Of a stretch of DNA of 64,000 nucleotides, positions 8,819-16,986 are shown in pieces; position 1 is the stretch's first letter; each line of letters opens with the position of its first letter. Made by a program: the position numbers and the translations under genes. Below the pieces are notes generated by a model. That model saw only the letters and a list, made by a program, of their open reading frames with translations. It was not told where the DNA came from and searched no databases. Where the stretch lies: positions 1,141,403 to 1,205,402 of the forward strand of contig NZ_JAHVHW010000007.1 of NCBI RefSeq assembly GCF_019802055.1. Reading direction: 5' to 3'. This DNA comes from Ferrimonas balearica (GTDB lineage Bacteria; Pseudomonadota; Gammaproteobacteria; Enterobacterales; Shewanellaceae).

Positions 8819-9754
8819 TTAATATTGCCAGGTAAAGAGAAGACGTCCGTAGCTTGTCCAGCGGTTGGAAACGCTTTCGTAGGCGGGGCTGTCGCCCTGC
8901 ACGCTGAAGGCGGCGCCGACCCGTTTGTAGTGGCCTCTCAGCCCCACGGCCCAGCTGCCCTGCCAATGGGTCATGGTGACATCGGGGGCGTCGTCGGGCC
9001 TCGGTCCCTGCAGGGTGATGTCATTCAACCGGTATCGGACCTCGGTGCCGATAAAGAGCGCCCAGCCAACCTGTCCGGAGGGAGAGATGGGCGGTTGTTG
9101 CCAGTGTCGTCCCCGTAATTGCCCCAAATCGTTGCCGAAACTCAGACTGGCACCCACAGCCGCTTCGCTTTGCACGTTGCCACCCTGGGCACGGGGGTGC
9201 CACAGCAGATCCCAACCGGTCCCCTCGGTTGACGATTGCCACAGCCGTTCATTTCGCAGCCAGGACAGCTGCATCAATGGGGTGTTTTCAATCTGGGATT
9301 CCCAGCCATCCGGCGCAGTATTGCCCAGCCACTTGTGTACCTGACGCTGTACCGCTTCTGCGCCGGAAGCAGGCCCGATAACGCCAACCGAGATGCCGTA
9401 ATGATCACTGTGTTTCGTCTCTTCGGTGCCCAGCCCAACGGTGGCCAGCAGGACACCGGCATAGGGCCGCTCCAGTTGTGATTGTTCGTCGGGGTTGAGG
9501 TCTGAAGGCGTCCACATCTTCTGGCTGAGTTCCGCATGCCAGTAAGTGTTGGATTCAGGCAAATGGCGGGCGAACGGACGCAGGGGAGCGGGAAGGCGGG
9601 CGCCGGGCTGGCTGACGTGCCCAAGAAAGAGACCGTTGGTGTAATCGCCATCGGTGCGTACCACCACATCGTTATCCATGATCCAGTAGCCGGTTGAAGC
9701 CTGGCCGGGCAGGGCAGTGGCCAGGCCCAGCAGTGCGAGCCACACTCTCATCAC
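8819..9754 (-). CDS. lpxR: LpxR-type lipid A 3'-O-deacylase (DUF2219), outer membrane
   Basis: A 311-residue protein with signal peptide ending QAS. LpxR features are the N-terminal MDNDVVVRTDGDYTNGLFLG (Asn-Asp active-site pair and TD..YTNGL), KMWTPSDL, LERPYAG and HYGISVGVIGPASGA, whose His corresponds to the catalytic His of Salmonella LpxR. The end LLFTWQY has an aromatic terminus as in outer-membrane beta-barrels. LpxR removes the 3'-acyloxyacyl group from lipid A in the outer leaflet using Ca2+. AAGGAG precedes two consecutive ATG codons, so the exact start is uncertain by one residue. Confidence 0.85.
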   Translation of the reverse strand: MMRVWLALLGLATALPGQASTGYWIMDNDVVVRTDGDYTNGLFLGHVSQPGARLPAPLRPFARHLPESNTYWHAELSQKMWTPSDLNPDEQSQLERPYAGVLLATVGLGTEETKHSDHYGISVGVIGPASGAEAVQRQVHKWLGNTAPDGWESQIENTPLMQLSWLRNERLWQSSTEGTGWDLLWHPRAQGGNVQSEAAVGASLSFGNDLGQLRGRHWQQPPISPSGQVGWALFIGTEVRYRLNDITLQGPRPDDAPDVTMTHWQGSWAVGLRGHYKRVGAAFSVQGDSPAYESVSNRWTSYGRLLFTWQY

Positions 9755-9892
9755 GACTCCTTACTGTGTGAGGTCACTTCACTCTACTGGGCTTACGTTG
9801 ATGGTGCAAAAATTGCCCCGTTGGTGACTTTATAATGGCGCTGGAGTGAGATACGCTGGCGCGACTTTCGGAGAACAAAGACAAGGAAAATC

Positions 9893-11212
9893 ATGTCGAT
9901 GAAGCGTTCCATGACCGCCTTGGCCATCGCTGCTGTTGCGCTTGGCGGTTGTGCCAGTCAAACCGCTCAGGCCCCGGCCAGTCCCAAAAACATCATCTTT
10001 ATGATTGGGGATGGAATGGGCCCGGCCTACACCACCGCCTACCGTTACTATCGGGCAGGCGAGGCCGGCTCCGAGGTCAAGCCTACGGTGTTTGATGAAC
10101 TGCTGGTGGGAATGGCCAGCACCTATCCGGCGGACAACACCTGGGTGACCGATTCAGCCGCGTCCGCGACGGCGTTGGCTTCCGGTGTAAAAAGCTACAA
10201 CGGCGCCATTGGTGTGGATGCGCAGAAACTGCCGGTGCAAAGTGTGTTGGGGCAGGCTCGTAAGGCGGGCTGGTCCACCGGTGTGGTCGCCACCTCTCAG
10301 GTCAATCACGCTACACCAGCGGGCTTCGTGGCCAATGTGGCGTCTCGCCGGATGTACGACGCCATCGCCGAGCAATATGTGCAAAAACGGATCGCCGATA
10401 ACACCATGCTGGATCTGATCCTCGGTGGCGGTCAGCGTTACTTCTCCCGAGATCCCGGCGGCCTGTCCGAACAGATGGCGGAGCAGGGATACCAGCAGAT
10501 CTGGGACCTGGCCGATCTGGACAGTCTGACTCAGTTGCCTGCCATGGGACTGGTAGCGGACGTGGCACTGCCCCATGCCATCGATTCCGACCAACCGGAG
10601 CGCCTGGTGGCGATGACCGACAAGGCACTGTCGCTGATGAGCGAGCAGGAGCAGGGTTTCTTCCTGTTGGTGGAAGGCAGCCAGATCGACTGGTGTGGCC
10701 ACGGAAACGACATCGCCTGCGCCATGGCAGAGATGCACGATTTCTCACTGGCCATTGAGCGTGCCAAAGCGTTTGTGGATGAAAACCCCGATACCCTGCT
10801 GGTGATCACCGCCGACCACTCTACCGGCGGCCTGACTCTGGGCGCCAATGGCGTCTATGAGTGGAAACCGGAAGTGGTGGCACAGGTGCGCGCCAGCGTG
10901 CGCCCCATTACGGAAACCCTGATGGCGGGCAGCAGCGCTGAGTTGGCGGAGCGCTGGCGTCAGCACGTGGATTTTGACCTGAGTGAAGAGGAACTGTCCG
11001 CGCTGGATACCGCTTATGGCAAGGGCGACAAGGCGTTGGCGCGAGCGGTACTCAAGGTGATCAACGACCGCAGCCTGACCGGCTGGACCACCGGTGGGCA
11101 CACCGCCGTGGACGTCCCGGTAATGGCCTACGGCGCCGGTGCCCAAGCCTTTATCGGCTACCAGGACAATGTGAACATTCCACAGCGCATGATGGCCATG
11201 ATGGGATGGTAA
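9893..11212 (+). CDS. Alkaline phosphatase, lipoprotein form
   Basis: A 439-residue enzyme of the alkaline phosphatase superfamily. Metal and nucleophile motifs are NIIFMIGDGMG (Asp metal ligand), TDSAASATA (Ser nucleophile), EGSQIDWCGHGND, TADHSTGG and a C-terminal TGGHTAVDVPV. The N terminus has a signal peptide with lipobox ALGGC, so the protein should be a lipoprotein rather than a soluble periplasmic PhoA. AAGGA precedes the ATG. It releases phosphate from phosphomonoesters. No Pho box was recognised. Divergent from lpxR. Confidence 0.9.
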   Translation: MSMKRSMTALAIAAVALGGCASQTAQAPASPKNIIFMIGDGMGPAYTTAYRYYRAGEAGSEVKPTVFDELLVGMASTYPADNTWVTDSAASATALASGVKSYNGAIGVDAQKLPVQSVLGQARKAGWSTGVVATSQVNHATPAGFVANVASRRMYDAIAEQYVQKRIADNTMLDLILGGGQRYFSRDPGGLSEQMAEQGYQQIWDLADLDSLTQLPAMGLVADVALPHAIDSDQPERLVAMTDKALSLMSEQEQGFFLLVEGSQIDWCGHGNDIACAMAEMHDFSLAIERAKAFVDENPDTLLVITADHSTGGLTLGANGVYEWKPEVVAQVRASVRPITETLMAGSSAELAERWRQHVDFDLSEEELSALDTAYGKGDKALARAVLKVINDRSLTGWTTGGHTAVDVPVMAYGAGAQAFIGYQDNVNIPQRMMAMMGW

Positions 11213-11218
11213 AAAAGA

Positions 11219-11241
11219 GGGCAGCGAAAGCTGCCCTTTTT
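11219..11241. terminator. Terminator after alkaline phosphatase (probably bidirectional)
   Basis: GGGCAGC, loop GAAA, GCTGCCC, then a T-run. An A-run on the left makes it usable for the convergent dmeF gene as well. Confidence 0.85.
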
Positions 11242-11265
11242 GATCGCCTTGCCTGCTATCTGGTT

Positions 11266-12267
11266 TTATCCGTCCAGGCAGGGCGTGTCGTGGCAGGGGT
11301 GCACCTCTACCGTGATATGAGCGAGTTTGGGCAACCCTTCCAGCAGCGAACGATAGTGCTGTGGGGGTTGAGGGTGGTGGGTCACCAGGCTGATGATCAC
11401 GCCGTAGTGGTGGCCGGAGAGGGGCCAGAGGTGCAGATCCGCGACCCGGTTATCCCGATCCGCTTCGATGCGGGCCTGAATGGTCTGGGCCAGTTCGCCG
11501 TCCGGTGTGCGGTCCAGCAGGGCGGGGCCGGTGTCCCGGATCAGGGACCAACCCCAGCGGGTGATGATCACCGCGCCAACGATGCCCATGATGGGGTCGA
11601 GGCCGGGCATGTCGAAGTGACGGGCGGCCAGCAGCGCCAGAATGGCGGTAAATGAGGTTAGGGCATCCGCCAGCACGTGCAGATAGGCCGCATACAGGTT
11701 GTGGTCATGACCGTGATGGTGGTGGCCATGATCATCGTGATGGTCATGGTGGTGATGATGATGGTCGTGGTGATGATGATGGTGGTGGTCATCCCCCTGG
11801 TGCAGCAGCACGGCGCACACCAGATTGATCACCAGACCAATCACCGCTACCAGAAGGGCATTGTCGTAGTCGATGGTCACCGGATCGATCAAACGCCCAA
11901 TGGACTCCAGCGCCATCAATACCGCCACCAATACCAGCGCTACCGCGCTGGTGTAGCCCGCCAGCAGGTTAACTTTGCCAGCGCCGAAGCTGTAGCGATG
12001 GTCTGCACTGGCGCGGCGGGCAAAGCGGTAGGCAAAGAGGGTAAGGCCGAAAGCCGCGACGTGGGTGCCCATGTGCCAGCCGTCGGCGAGCAGGGCCATC
12101 GATCCGGTCACGTAGCCGGTAACAATCTCAATCACCATCATGGCCGCGGTAATCAGTACGGCGTACCAGGTGCGTTTTTCGTTTTTCTTCTGTTGCTGGG
12201 CAAACTGATGATGGTGTTGCCAGCGGTGGAGGCTGTGACTGTGCATAGAAGTAGGAATCAGTTGCAT
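11266..12267 (-). CDS. dmeF: Cation diffusion facilitator, DmeF-like Co/Ni exporter with His-rich loop
   Basis: A 333-residue membrane protein. The N terminus HSLHRWQHHHQF and the KRTWYAVLITAAMMVIEI first helix are typical of DmeF. CDF zinc/cobalt-site elements are ADGWHMGTH in helix 2 and ADALTSF in helix 5. The cytosolic loop between helices 4 and 5 is a long His/Asp tract (about 11690-11800 on the forward strand) for metal capture. It exports divalent metals by proton antiport. The start is uncertain: ATG 12267 is taken; ATG 12246 and a TTG at 12303 are alternatives and none has a good ribosome-binding site. Confidence 0.85.
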   Translation of the reverse strand: MQLIPTSMHSHSLHRWQHHHQFAQQQKKNEKRTWYAVLITAAMMVIEIVTGYVTGSMALLADGWHMGTHVAAFGLTLFAYRFARRASADHRYSFGAGKVNLLAGYTSAVALVLVAVLMALESIGRLIDPVTIDYDNALLVAVIGLVINLVCAVLLHQGDDHHHHHHHDHHHHHHDHHDDHGHHHHGHDHNLYAAYLHVLADALTSFTAILALLAARHFDMPGLDPIMGIVGAVIITRWGWSLIRDTGPALLDRTPDGELAQTIQARIEADRDNRVADLHLWPLSGHHYGVIISLVTHHPQPPQHYRSLLEGLPKLAHITVEVHPCHDTPCLDG

Positions 12268-12321
12268 TTGATATCCAAGTTTATGCGCAGGTTGCCGATT
12301 CAAAACGGGGCGGTGATCACT

Positions 12322-13140
12322 TTATTGGGAATTTGGGGTTATTGGTGACCAAAGGGGAGCGCGGGTTTGAGGATCCTGCCCAAAGAACGCTTTTAATAGC
12401 CGATAAAGTCGAGGAAATCCCTGGTCCAGTGAGATGGGGTCGGTAAAGAAGGCCTCAACGCAGACGGCGAAAAACTCCGGTTCATTCTCGCAACCGTAGG
12501 GATCCAGCCAGACAGCGGACCAATCATTCGTTTGCTCCGCCTGCTCTGCCTGCTGGCAGTGACGGTGGAAAGCCGCAGGAAACGCTTCAAGCCACGCCGG
12601 TCGCAGGGCAGGGGGCAGGTCCGGATACCCGGTGGCCTGACCGCCATTGGCGATATCCAGCTTGTGGGCCAGTTCATGGATCACCAGATTAAAGCCGTTC
12701 CAATCGCCGCTTTGGCCCAGTTCAGCGAGGGAGAGCAGTAGGGGGCCCTGTTCCCACGCTTCCCCGGAGAGCGCCTCTTCGCCTTCATGGGCCAACCCAT
12801 CTTCATCCACGTAGTGTCTGGGGCTGACAAAGTCCTCGGGGTAGATCAGCAACTCATGGAAATGGCCGTAGTGTTCCAGGCTCAGGTGGAGAACAGGAAG
12901 GGCGGCCTGGAGGGCGATATCGATGCAGTGTTCGGAGGTCAGAACCGCTTCGCCAACCGGAGTGAAGCGCTTCTGGTGAAGAAAGATCCAACCCACTTCA
13001 ATAAGGCGTTGCTGCTCGCCGTCGGTGAGCCCCTGAAGGATCGGCAAACGATCGATGCGGGTTTGCCACCGTTCGACGACAGTCTCATCCAGATCGTTAA
13101 GCAGACGTTGTTCGCGCCAGCGGGTTAACCAGTTCAGCAT
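12322..13140 (-). CDS. mtfA: MtfA family zinc peptidase (Mlc/DgsA anti-repressor)
   Basis: A 272-residue protein with the HELAHKLD zinc-metallopeptidase motif and the downstream conserved Glu region (NEPEFFAVCVEAFF) of peptidase family M90. In E. coli MtfA binds and sequesters the glucose repressor Mlc and has aminopeptidase activity. Length is close to E. coli MtfA (265). The N terminus MLNWLTRWREQRLL fits the family. Divergent from nrdD across a 330-bp regulatory gap. Confidence 0.88.
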   Translation of the reverse strand: MLNWLTRWREQRLLNDLDETVVERWQTRIDRLPILQGLTDGEQQRLIEVGWIFLHQKRFTPVGEAVLTSEHCIDIALQAALPVLHLSLEHYGHFHELLIYPEDFVSPRHYVDEDGLAHEGEEALSGEAWEQGPLLLSLAELGQSGDWNGFNLVIHELAHKLDIANGGQATGYPDLPPALRPAWLEAFPAAFHRHCQQAEQAEQTNDWSAVWLDPYGCENEPEFFAVCVEAFFTDPISLDQGFPRLYRLLKAFFGQDPQTRAPLWSPITPNSQ

Positions 13141-13343
13141 GGCGCCAGCCTAGCCTGGAGCGAAAAAAAAGGGAACGTCAATCGCAGATCAAGCTTGATT
13201 TTCTCAAGGGGTGATCGGCGGCATGGATCCCATTTCTCGTGGTAACCCCAAGGCCAAAATTGGGGTAGAGTTCGCTGCCTTCAAACGCCGATTCCGGACG
13301 GCCATCAGCCCCCTGAATAACAAGTAACCCGTTGAACCCGAGA

Positions 13344-13357
13344 TTGATCTTGATCAC
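13344..13357 (+). promoter_or_regulatory. FNR-like binding site upstream of nrdD
   Basis: TTGAT, four bases, ATCAC: nine of ten positions of the FNR consensus TTGAT-N4-ATCAA. It is centred about 77 bp upstream of the start point predicted from the TATACT -10. FNR activation of nrdDG under anaerobiosis is established in E. coli; here it is inferred. Confidence 0.5.
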
Positions 13358-13385
13358 GGTACACGGGCGCCACTTGCCGGACAAT

Positions 13386-13401
13386 GCACTAGATGTTGTG
13401 T
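13386..13401 (+). promoter_or_regulatory. NrdR box 1 upstream of nrdD
   Basis: GCACTAGATGTTGTGT matches 13 of 16 positions of the consensus ACACWATATATWGTGT. Its start is 31 bp from that of the second candidate box, the usual phasing of NrdR box pairs. Confidence 0.6.
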
Positions 13402-13416
13402 TTATCGATGGCGCCT

Positions 13417-13432
13417 ATACTAGATATAGGCG
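13417..13432 (+). promoter_or_regulatory. NrdR box 2 overlapping the nrdD -10 region
   Basis: ATACTAGATATAGGCG matches 11 of 16 positions and shares ACTAGAT with box 1. It lies inside a perfect 9-bp inverted repeat (13411-13419 with 13425-13433) and overlaps the likely -10 TATACT, so repressor binding here would block transcription. Confidence 0.55.
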
Positions 13433-13470
13433 CTTTTTGGGCGTCGGACACTTTACTTAGGAGTGAAAAA

Positions 13471-15591
13471 ATGGGACCAGTTGTGATTAAGCGGGATGGA
13501 TGCCGCGTGCCTTTTAAACCAGAGCTAATTCAACAGGCGGTGCTGCGCGCAGCGGCGGCCGTTGGTTGTGACGATCTGGTTTATGCCGCGGGCGTAGCTC
13601 AGGCAGTGGCAGCACAACTGATCGGTGAATCTGAGGTGCCGATCCACCGTATTCAGGATGCTGTGGAGAATCAATTGATGGAGGGGCCCTATAAGGATCT
13701 GGCTCGCTCCTATATCGAGTATCGTCACGATCGCGATCTGGCACGTGAAAAGGCCAGTCGTCTCAACCAGGAGATCCGCGGGCTGGTTGAGCAGAGCAAC
13801 TCTGCTCTGCTGAACGAGAACGCCAACAAGGACTCCAAGGTGATCCCCACGCAACGGGATCTGCTGGCGGGCATCGTTGCCAAGCACTACGCCTGCCGTC
13901 ATATCCTGCCTCGTGACGTGGTGGAAGCCCATGAAAAGGGCCAGATCCACTACCACGATCTGGATTACGCTCCCTTCTTCCCGATGTTCAACTGCATGCT
14001 GATCGATCTGCATGGCATGCTCACCGGCGGCTTTAAGATGGGCAACGCCGAGATTGACACACCCAAGTCGATCTCCACTGCCACCGCGGTTACCGCTCAG
14101 ATCATTGCACAGGTCGCCAGCCACATCTATGGCGGCACCACCATCAACCGCATTGACGAAGTGCTTGCGCCTTACGTTAAGTCCAGCTTCGACAAGCACC
14201 TGGCTATCGGTCAGGAGTGGCAGGTTGCGGATCCGGAAGCCTACGCCAACGCCCGCACCGAGAAAGAGTGTTATGACGCGTTCCAATCTCTGGAGTACGA
14301 GGTCAACACCCTGCACACCGCCAACGGCCAGACGCCGTTCGTCACCTTTGGGTTTGGCTTGGGCGACAGCTGGGAAGCCCGTCTGATCCAGAAGTCCATT
14401 CTGAAGAACCGCATCGCTGGTCTGGGCAAAAACAAGAAGACCGCGGTGTTCCCGAAACTGGTGTTTGCCATCAAGGCAGGCCACAACCAGAAAGCGGGCG
14501 AACCCAACTACGACATCAAGCAACTGGCCCTTGAATGCGCCAGCAAACGGATGTACCCCGATATCCTGAACTACGACAAAGTGGTTGAGGTGACGGGCTC
14601 CTTCAAGAACCCGATGGGTTGCCGCTCCTTCCTTGGCGCTTACGAGAAGGATGGTCAGTTGGAGCATGAAGGCCGCAACAACCTGGGTGTGGTCTCCCTG
14701 AACCTACCCCGTATCGCCATCGAGGCGCAGGGTGACGAACAGCGCTTCTACCAGTTGCTCGATGAGCGTCTGAATATCGCCCGCAAGGCATTGATGACCC
14801 GCATCGATCGCCTGGAAGGGGTGAAAGCCCGTGTGGCTCCGATCCTCTATATGGAAGGGGCTTGCGGTGTGCGCCTGAAGGCGGACGACAACATTGCCGA
14901 TATCTTCAAGCATGGTCGCGCCTCCATCTCCTTGGGTTACATCGGCCTGCACGAGACCGTTAACGCGCTGTGTGGCAACGAGACCCATGTGTACGACTCT
15001 GAGCAGCTGCGTGAGAAGGCGCTGGATGTGGTTCGCTACCTGAAGAAGGCCGTGGAAGCGTGGAAAGCGGAAACCGGTTACGGCTTCAGCCTCTACAGCA
15101 CCCCCAGTGAAAACCTGTGTACCCGTTTCTGCAGCATCGATACCAAGGCGTACGGACTGCTGGATGGTGTGACCGATAAGGGCTACTACACCAACAGCTT
15201 CCACCTGGATGTCGAGAAGAAGGTGAACCCCTACGACAAGATCGACTTCGAGATGCCGTATCCGGCGATCACCTCCGGTGGCTTTATCAGCTACGGGGAG
15301 TATCCCAACATGCAGCACAACGTCGAAGCCCTCGAAAACGTCTGGGATTACAGCTATGACCGTGTGCCTTACTACGGCACCAATACGCCAATTGATGAGT
15401 GCTACGAGTGCCACTACACCGGTGAGTTTGAGTGCACCAGCAAAGGCTTCGTCTGCCCCAGTTGCGGTAACCACGATCCGGCCAAGGTGTCCGTGACCCG
15501 CCGAGTCTGTGGCTATCTCGGCAGTCCGGACGCTCGTCCCTTCAACGCCGGTAAGCAGGAAGAAGTAAAGCGCCGGGTTAAGCACATGTAA
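13471..15591 (+). CDS. nrdD: Anaerobic ribonucleoside-triphosphate reductase, class III
   Basis: A 706-residue protein, close to E. coli NrdD (712). ATG 13471 is chosen because AGGAG precedes it by 7 nt; a frame extending to 13393 would run through the regulatory boxes. An N-terminal ATP-cone (VVIKRDGCRVPFKPELIQQAV) is followed by the catalytic barrel. The C-terminal zinc site has CYECHYTGEFEC and CPSCG, followed by the glycyl-radical segment RRVCGYLG. It makes deoxyribonucleotides without oxygen and needs NrdG to form the radical on the Gly. First gene of nrdDG. Confidence 0.97.
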   Translation: MGPVVIKRDGCRVPFKPELIQQAVLRAAAAVGCDDLVYAAGVAQAVAAQLIGESEVPIHRIQDAVENQLMEGPYKDLARSYIEYRHDRDLAREKASRLNQEIRGLVEQSNSALLNENANKDSKVIPTQRDLLAGIVAKHYACRHILPRDVVEAHEKGQIHYHDLDYAPFFPMFNCMLIDLHGMLTGGFKMGNAEIDTPKSISTATAVTAQIIAQVASHIYGGTTINRIDEVLAPYVKSSFDKHLAIGQEWQVADPEAYANARTEKECYDAFQSLEYEVNTLHTANGQTPFVTFGFGLGDSWEARLIQKSILKNRIAGLGKNKKTAVFPKLVFAIKAGHNQKAGEPNYDIKQLALECASKRMYPDILNYDKVVEVTGSFKNPMGCRSFLGAYEKDGQLEHEGRNNLGVVSLNLPRIAIEAQGDEQRFYQLLDERLNIARKALMTRIDRLEGVKARVAPILYMEGACGVRLKADDNIADIFKHGRASISLGYIGLHETVNALCGNETHVYDSEQLREKALDVVRYLKKAVEAWKAETGYGFSLYSTPSENLCTRFCSIDTKAYGLLDGVTDKGYYTNSFHLDVEKKVNPYDKIDFEMPYPAITSGGFISYGEYPNMQHNVEALENVWDYSYDRVPYYGTNTPIDECYECHYTGEFECTSKGFVCPSCGNHDPAKVSVTRRVCGYLGSPDARPFNAGKQEEVKRRVKHM

Positions 15592-15641
15592 CCGTTGCCG
15601 GCTCCGTTCAGGCGGGGCCGGTATTCGCTTAAGAGCAGAAG

Positions 15642-16109
15642 ATGAACTATCACGCCTACTATCCGGTTGATGTGGTCAACGGGCCCGGTACCCGTGTGGC
15701 CCTGTTTGTTTCCGGCTGCGAACACCAGTGCCGGGGTTGCTACAACCAGAGCACCTGGCGTTGTGACTCTGGCCATCCCTTCGACCAGGCGATGGCGGAT
15801 CAGGTGCTGGCGGATCTGACCGACACCCGTATTCCCAAGCGCGGCCTCTCCCTGTCCGGAGGCGACCCTCTGCACCCGGCTAACCTCGCCGATGTCCAGG
15901 CGCTGGTAAAACGGGTACGGGAGGAGGCACCGGATAAAGACATCTGGGCCTGGACCGGCTACACCCTGGAATCCCTGACTGAGGCGCAGCAGGCCGTGGT
16001 GGATCTGGTGGACGTGCTGATCGATGGACAGTACATCGAGTCCCAGCGCGACGCCAATCTGGTATGGCGTGGCAGCGCAAACCAGCGCATCCACCGCTTT
16101 GAGCGCTAA
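15642..16109 (+). CDS. nrdG: Anaerobic ribonucleotide reductase activating protein (radical SAM)
   Basis: A 155-residue protein, matching E. coli NrdG (154). The radical-SAM cluster motif CEHQCRGC (CxxxCxxC) and LSGGDPLHP (SAM binding) are present. It uses a 4Fe-4S cluster and S-adenosylmethionine to generate the glycyl radical on NrdD. It lies 50 nt after nrdD; the spacer contains a GC-rich hairpin but no T-run, so co-transcription is expected. Confidence 0.96.
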   Translation: MNYHAYYPVDVVNGPGTRVALFVSGCEHQCRGCYNQSTWRCDSGHPFDQAMADQVLADLTDTRIPKRGLSLSGGDPLHPANLADVQALVKRVREEAPDKDIWAWTGYTLESLTEAQQAVVDLVDVLIDGQYIESQRDANLVWRGSANQRIHRFER

Positions 16110-16166
16110 ACACCTTACATTGTTGTTAAAAACGGCAAACAGAACGGTCGCTTATTGCTGAGGGAT

Positions 16167-16188
16167 CGCCCAGCGTCTAAGCTGGGCG
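16167..16188 (+). other. Strong hairpin after nrdG
   Basis: CGCCCAGC, loop GTCTAA, GCTGGGCG: a perfect 8-bp stem without a T-run. It ends 7 nt before an ATG at 16196 in frame with the next gene, so it is either a weak end of nrdDG or a leader structure of that gene. Confidence 0.5.
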
Positions 16189-16225
16189 GCCCTTGATGTT
16201 TTCCGACAACAGAGTGTCGTTTCCG

Positions 16226-16894
16226 ATGAAAACTGCCCTAGTGGTAGGCGCCACCGGCGCCACCGGCAGCGCGCTGGTGAATGCGCTGCTCACCAGTGAT
16301 GAATACCGCGCCATCCACCTTGTCAGTCGCCGAACAACCCATTGGCGTCACCGCGACGCGATTCGTGAACACATCCTCCCACTGAGCCGAATCGGCGATC
16401 TCACCACCCCATATGCCATCGACGAGGTCTACTGCTGCCTCGGCACCACCATGAAAACCGCCGGCTCCAAAGCGGCATTTCGCGCCGTGGATTACAGCGC
16501 GGTAGTGGCACTGGGCCAGTGGGCCAAGGCCAACGAGGTCGGGCAGATGCACGTGATCAGCTCCAAAGGGGCGAATGCGGGTTCCCGAAACTTCTATCTG
16601 CGCACCAAAGGGGAGATGGAACAGGCGCTCTCCGCCCTGGATCTTCCTGCGCTCTATCTGTATCGCCCCTCGCTGCTCAGCGGTGAGCGGATTGACTCTC
16701 GACGTAAAGAGCGACTGGGTGAAATGGTGCTTAACGGCCTGACCTGGCTGCCCGGTTCTGCCCGTTGGCGGCCGGTGCCGATCGAGACCCTGGCCCATGC
16801 GATGATCGCACGTGCCAAAGCGCATGAGGGCAAAGGGCGTTTCCGAATCGAATCGGACCAGATCCTTCGCGGCGCACCGCAAATGACTGAGTGA
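16226..16894 (+). CDS. NAD(P)-binding Rossmann oxidoreductase, TIP30/HTATIP2-like
   Basis: About 222 residues from ATG 16226; ATG 16196 (ten residues more) is possible and neither has a clear ribosome-binding site. The dinucleotide-binding motif VVGATGATGSALV is at the N terminus. Later come VYCCLGTTMKTAGSKAAFRAVDY, a HVISSKGA strand and YLYRPSLLSGER, all features of the atypical short-chain dehydrogenase group containing TIP30 and YbjT-like proteins. The substrate is unknown. A strong terminator follows. Confidence 0.8.
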   Translation: MKTALVVGATGATGSALVNALLTSDEYRAIHLVSRRTTHWRHRDAIREHILPLSRIGDLTTPYAIDEVYCCLGTTMKTAGSKAAFRAVDYSAVVALGQWAKANEVGQMHVISSKGANAGSRNFYLRTKGEMEQALSALDLPALYLYRPSLLSGERIDSRRKERLGEMVLNGLTWLPGSARWRPVPIETLAHAMIARAKAHEGKGRFRIESDQILRGAPQMTE

Positions 16895-16903
16895 AAAGCG
16901 AGC

Positions 16904-16928
16904 AAACGGGGAATTCCCCGTTTTTTTT
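16904..16928 (+). terminator. Intrinsic terminator
   Basis: ACGGGG, AATT, CCCCGT stem at 16906-16921, flanked by A and followed by eight T. Confidence 0.9.
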
Positions 16929-16986
16929 CGTCCTCGCTCTGGCCTAGACTGGCGTCACCCCCATAAGCCATCGACAGGGAGACAGC

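Larger units (their letters stand above)
13141..13470. other. Intergenic regulatory region between mtfA and nrdD
   Basis: No convincing gene. It holds the FNR-like site and two NrdR-box-like sites listed separately, and a probable -10 (TATACT, 13416-13421) for nrdD. A perfect palindrome ATCAAGCTTGAT lies near 13190, in the opposite half-site order to an FNR site. Confidence 0.6.

Noticed and set aside
11677..12348. Met/Val-rich frame antisense to the DmeF histidine loop
   Set aside because: CAT/CAC codons read backwards give Met/Val runs; no gene signals.
13186..13198. ATCAAGCTTGAT as a second FNR site
   Set aside because: Half-sites are in the reverse order and spacing for FNR, so only noted as a palindrome.
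13411..13438. GCGCCTATA/TATAGGCGC hairpin with T-run as a terminator
   Set aside because: It lies at the nrdD promoter, overlaps the -10 and a NrdR box, and no gene ends there on the plus strand. Better explained as regulatory.
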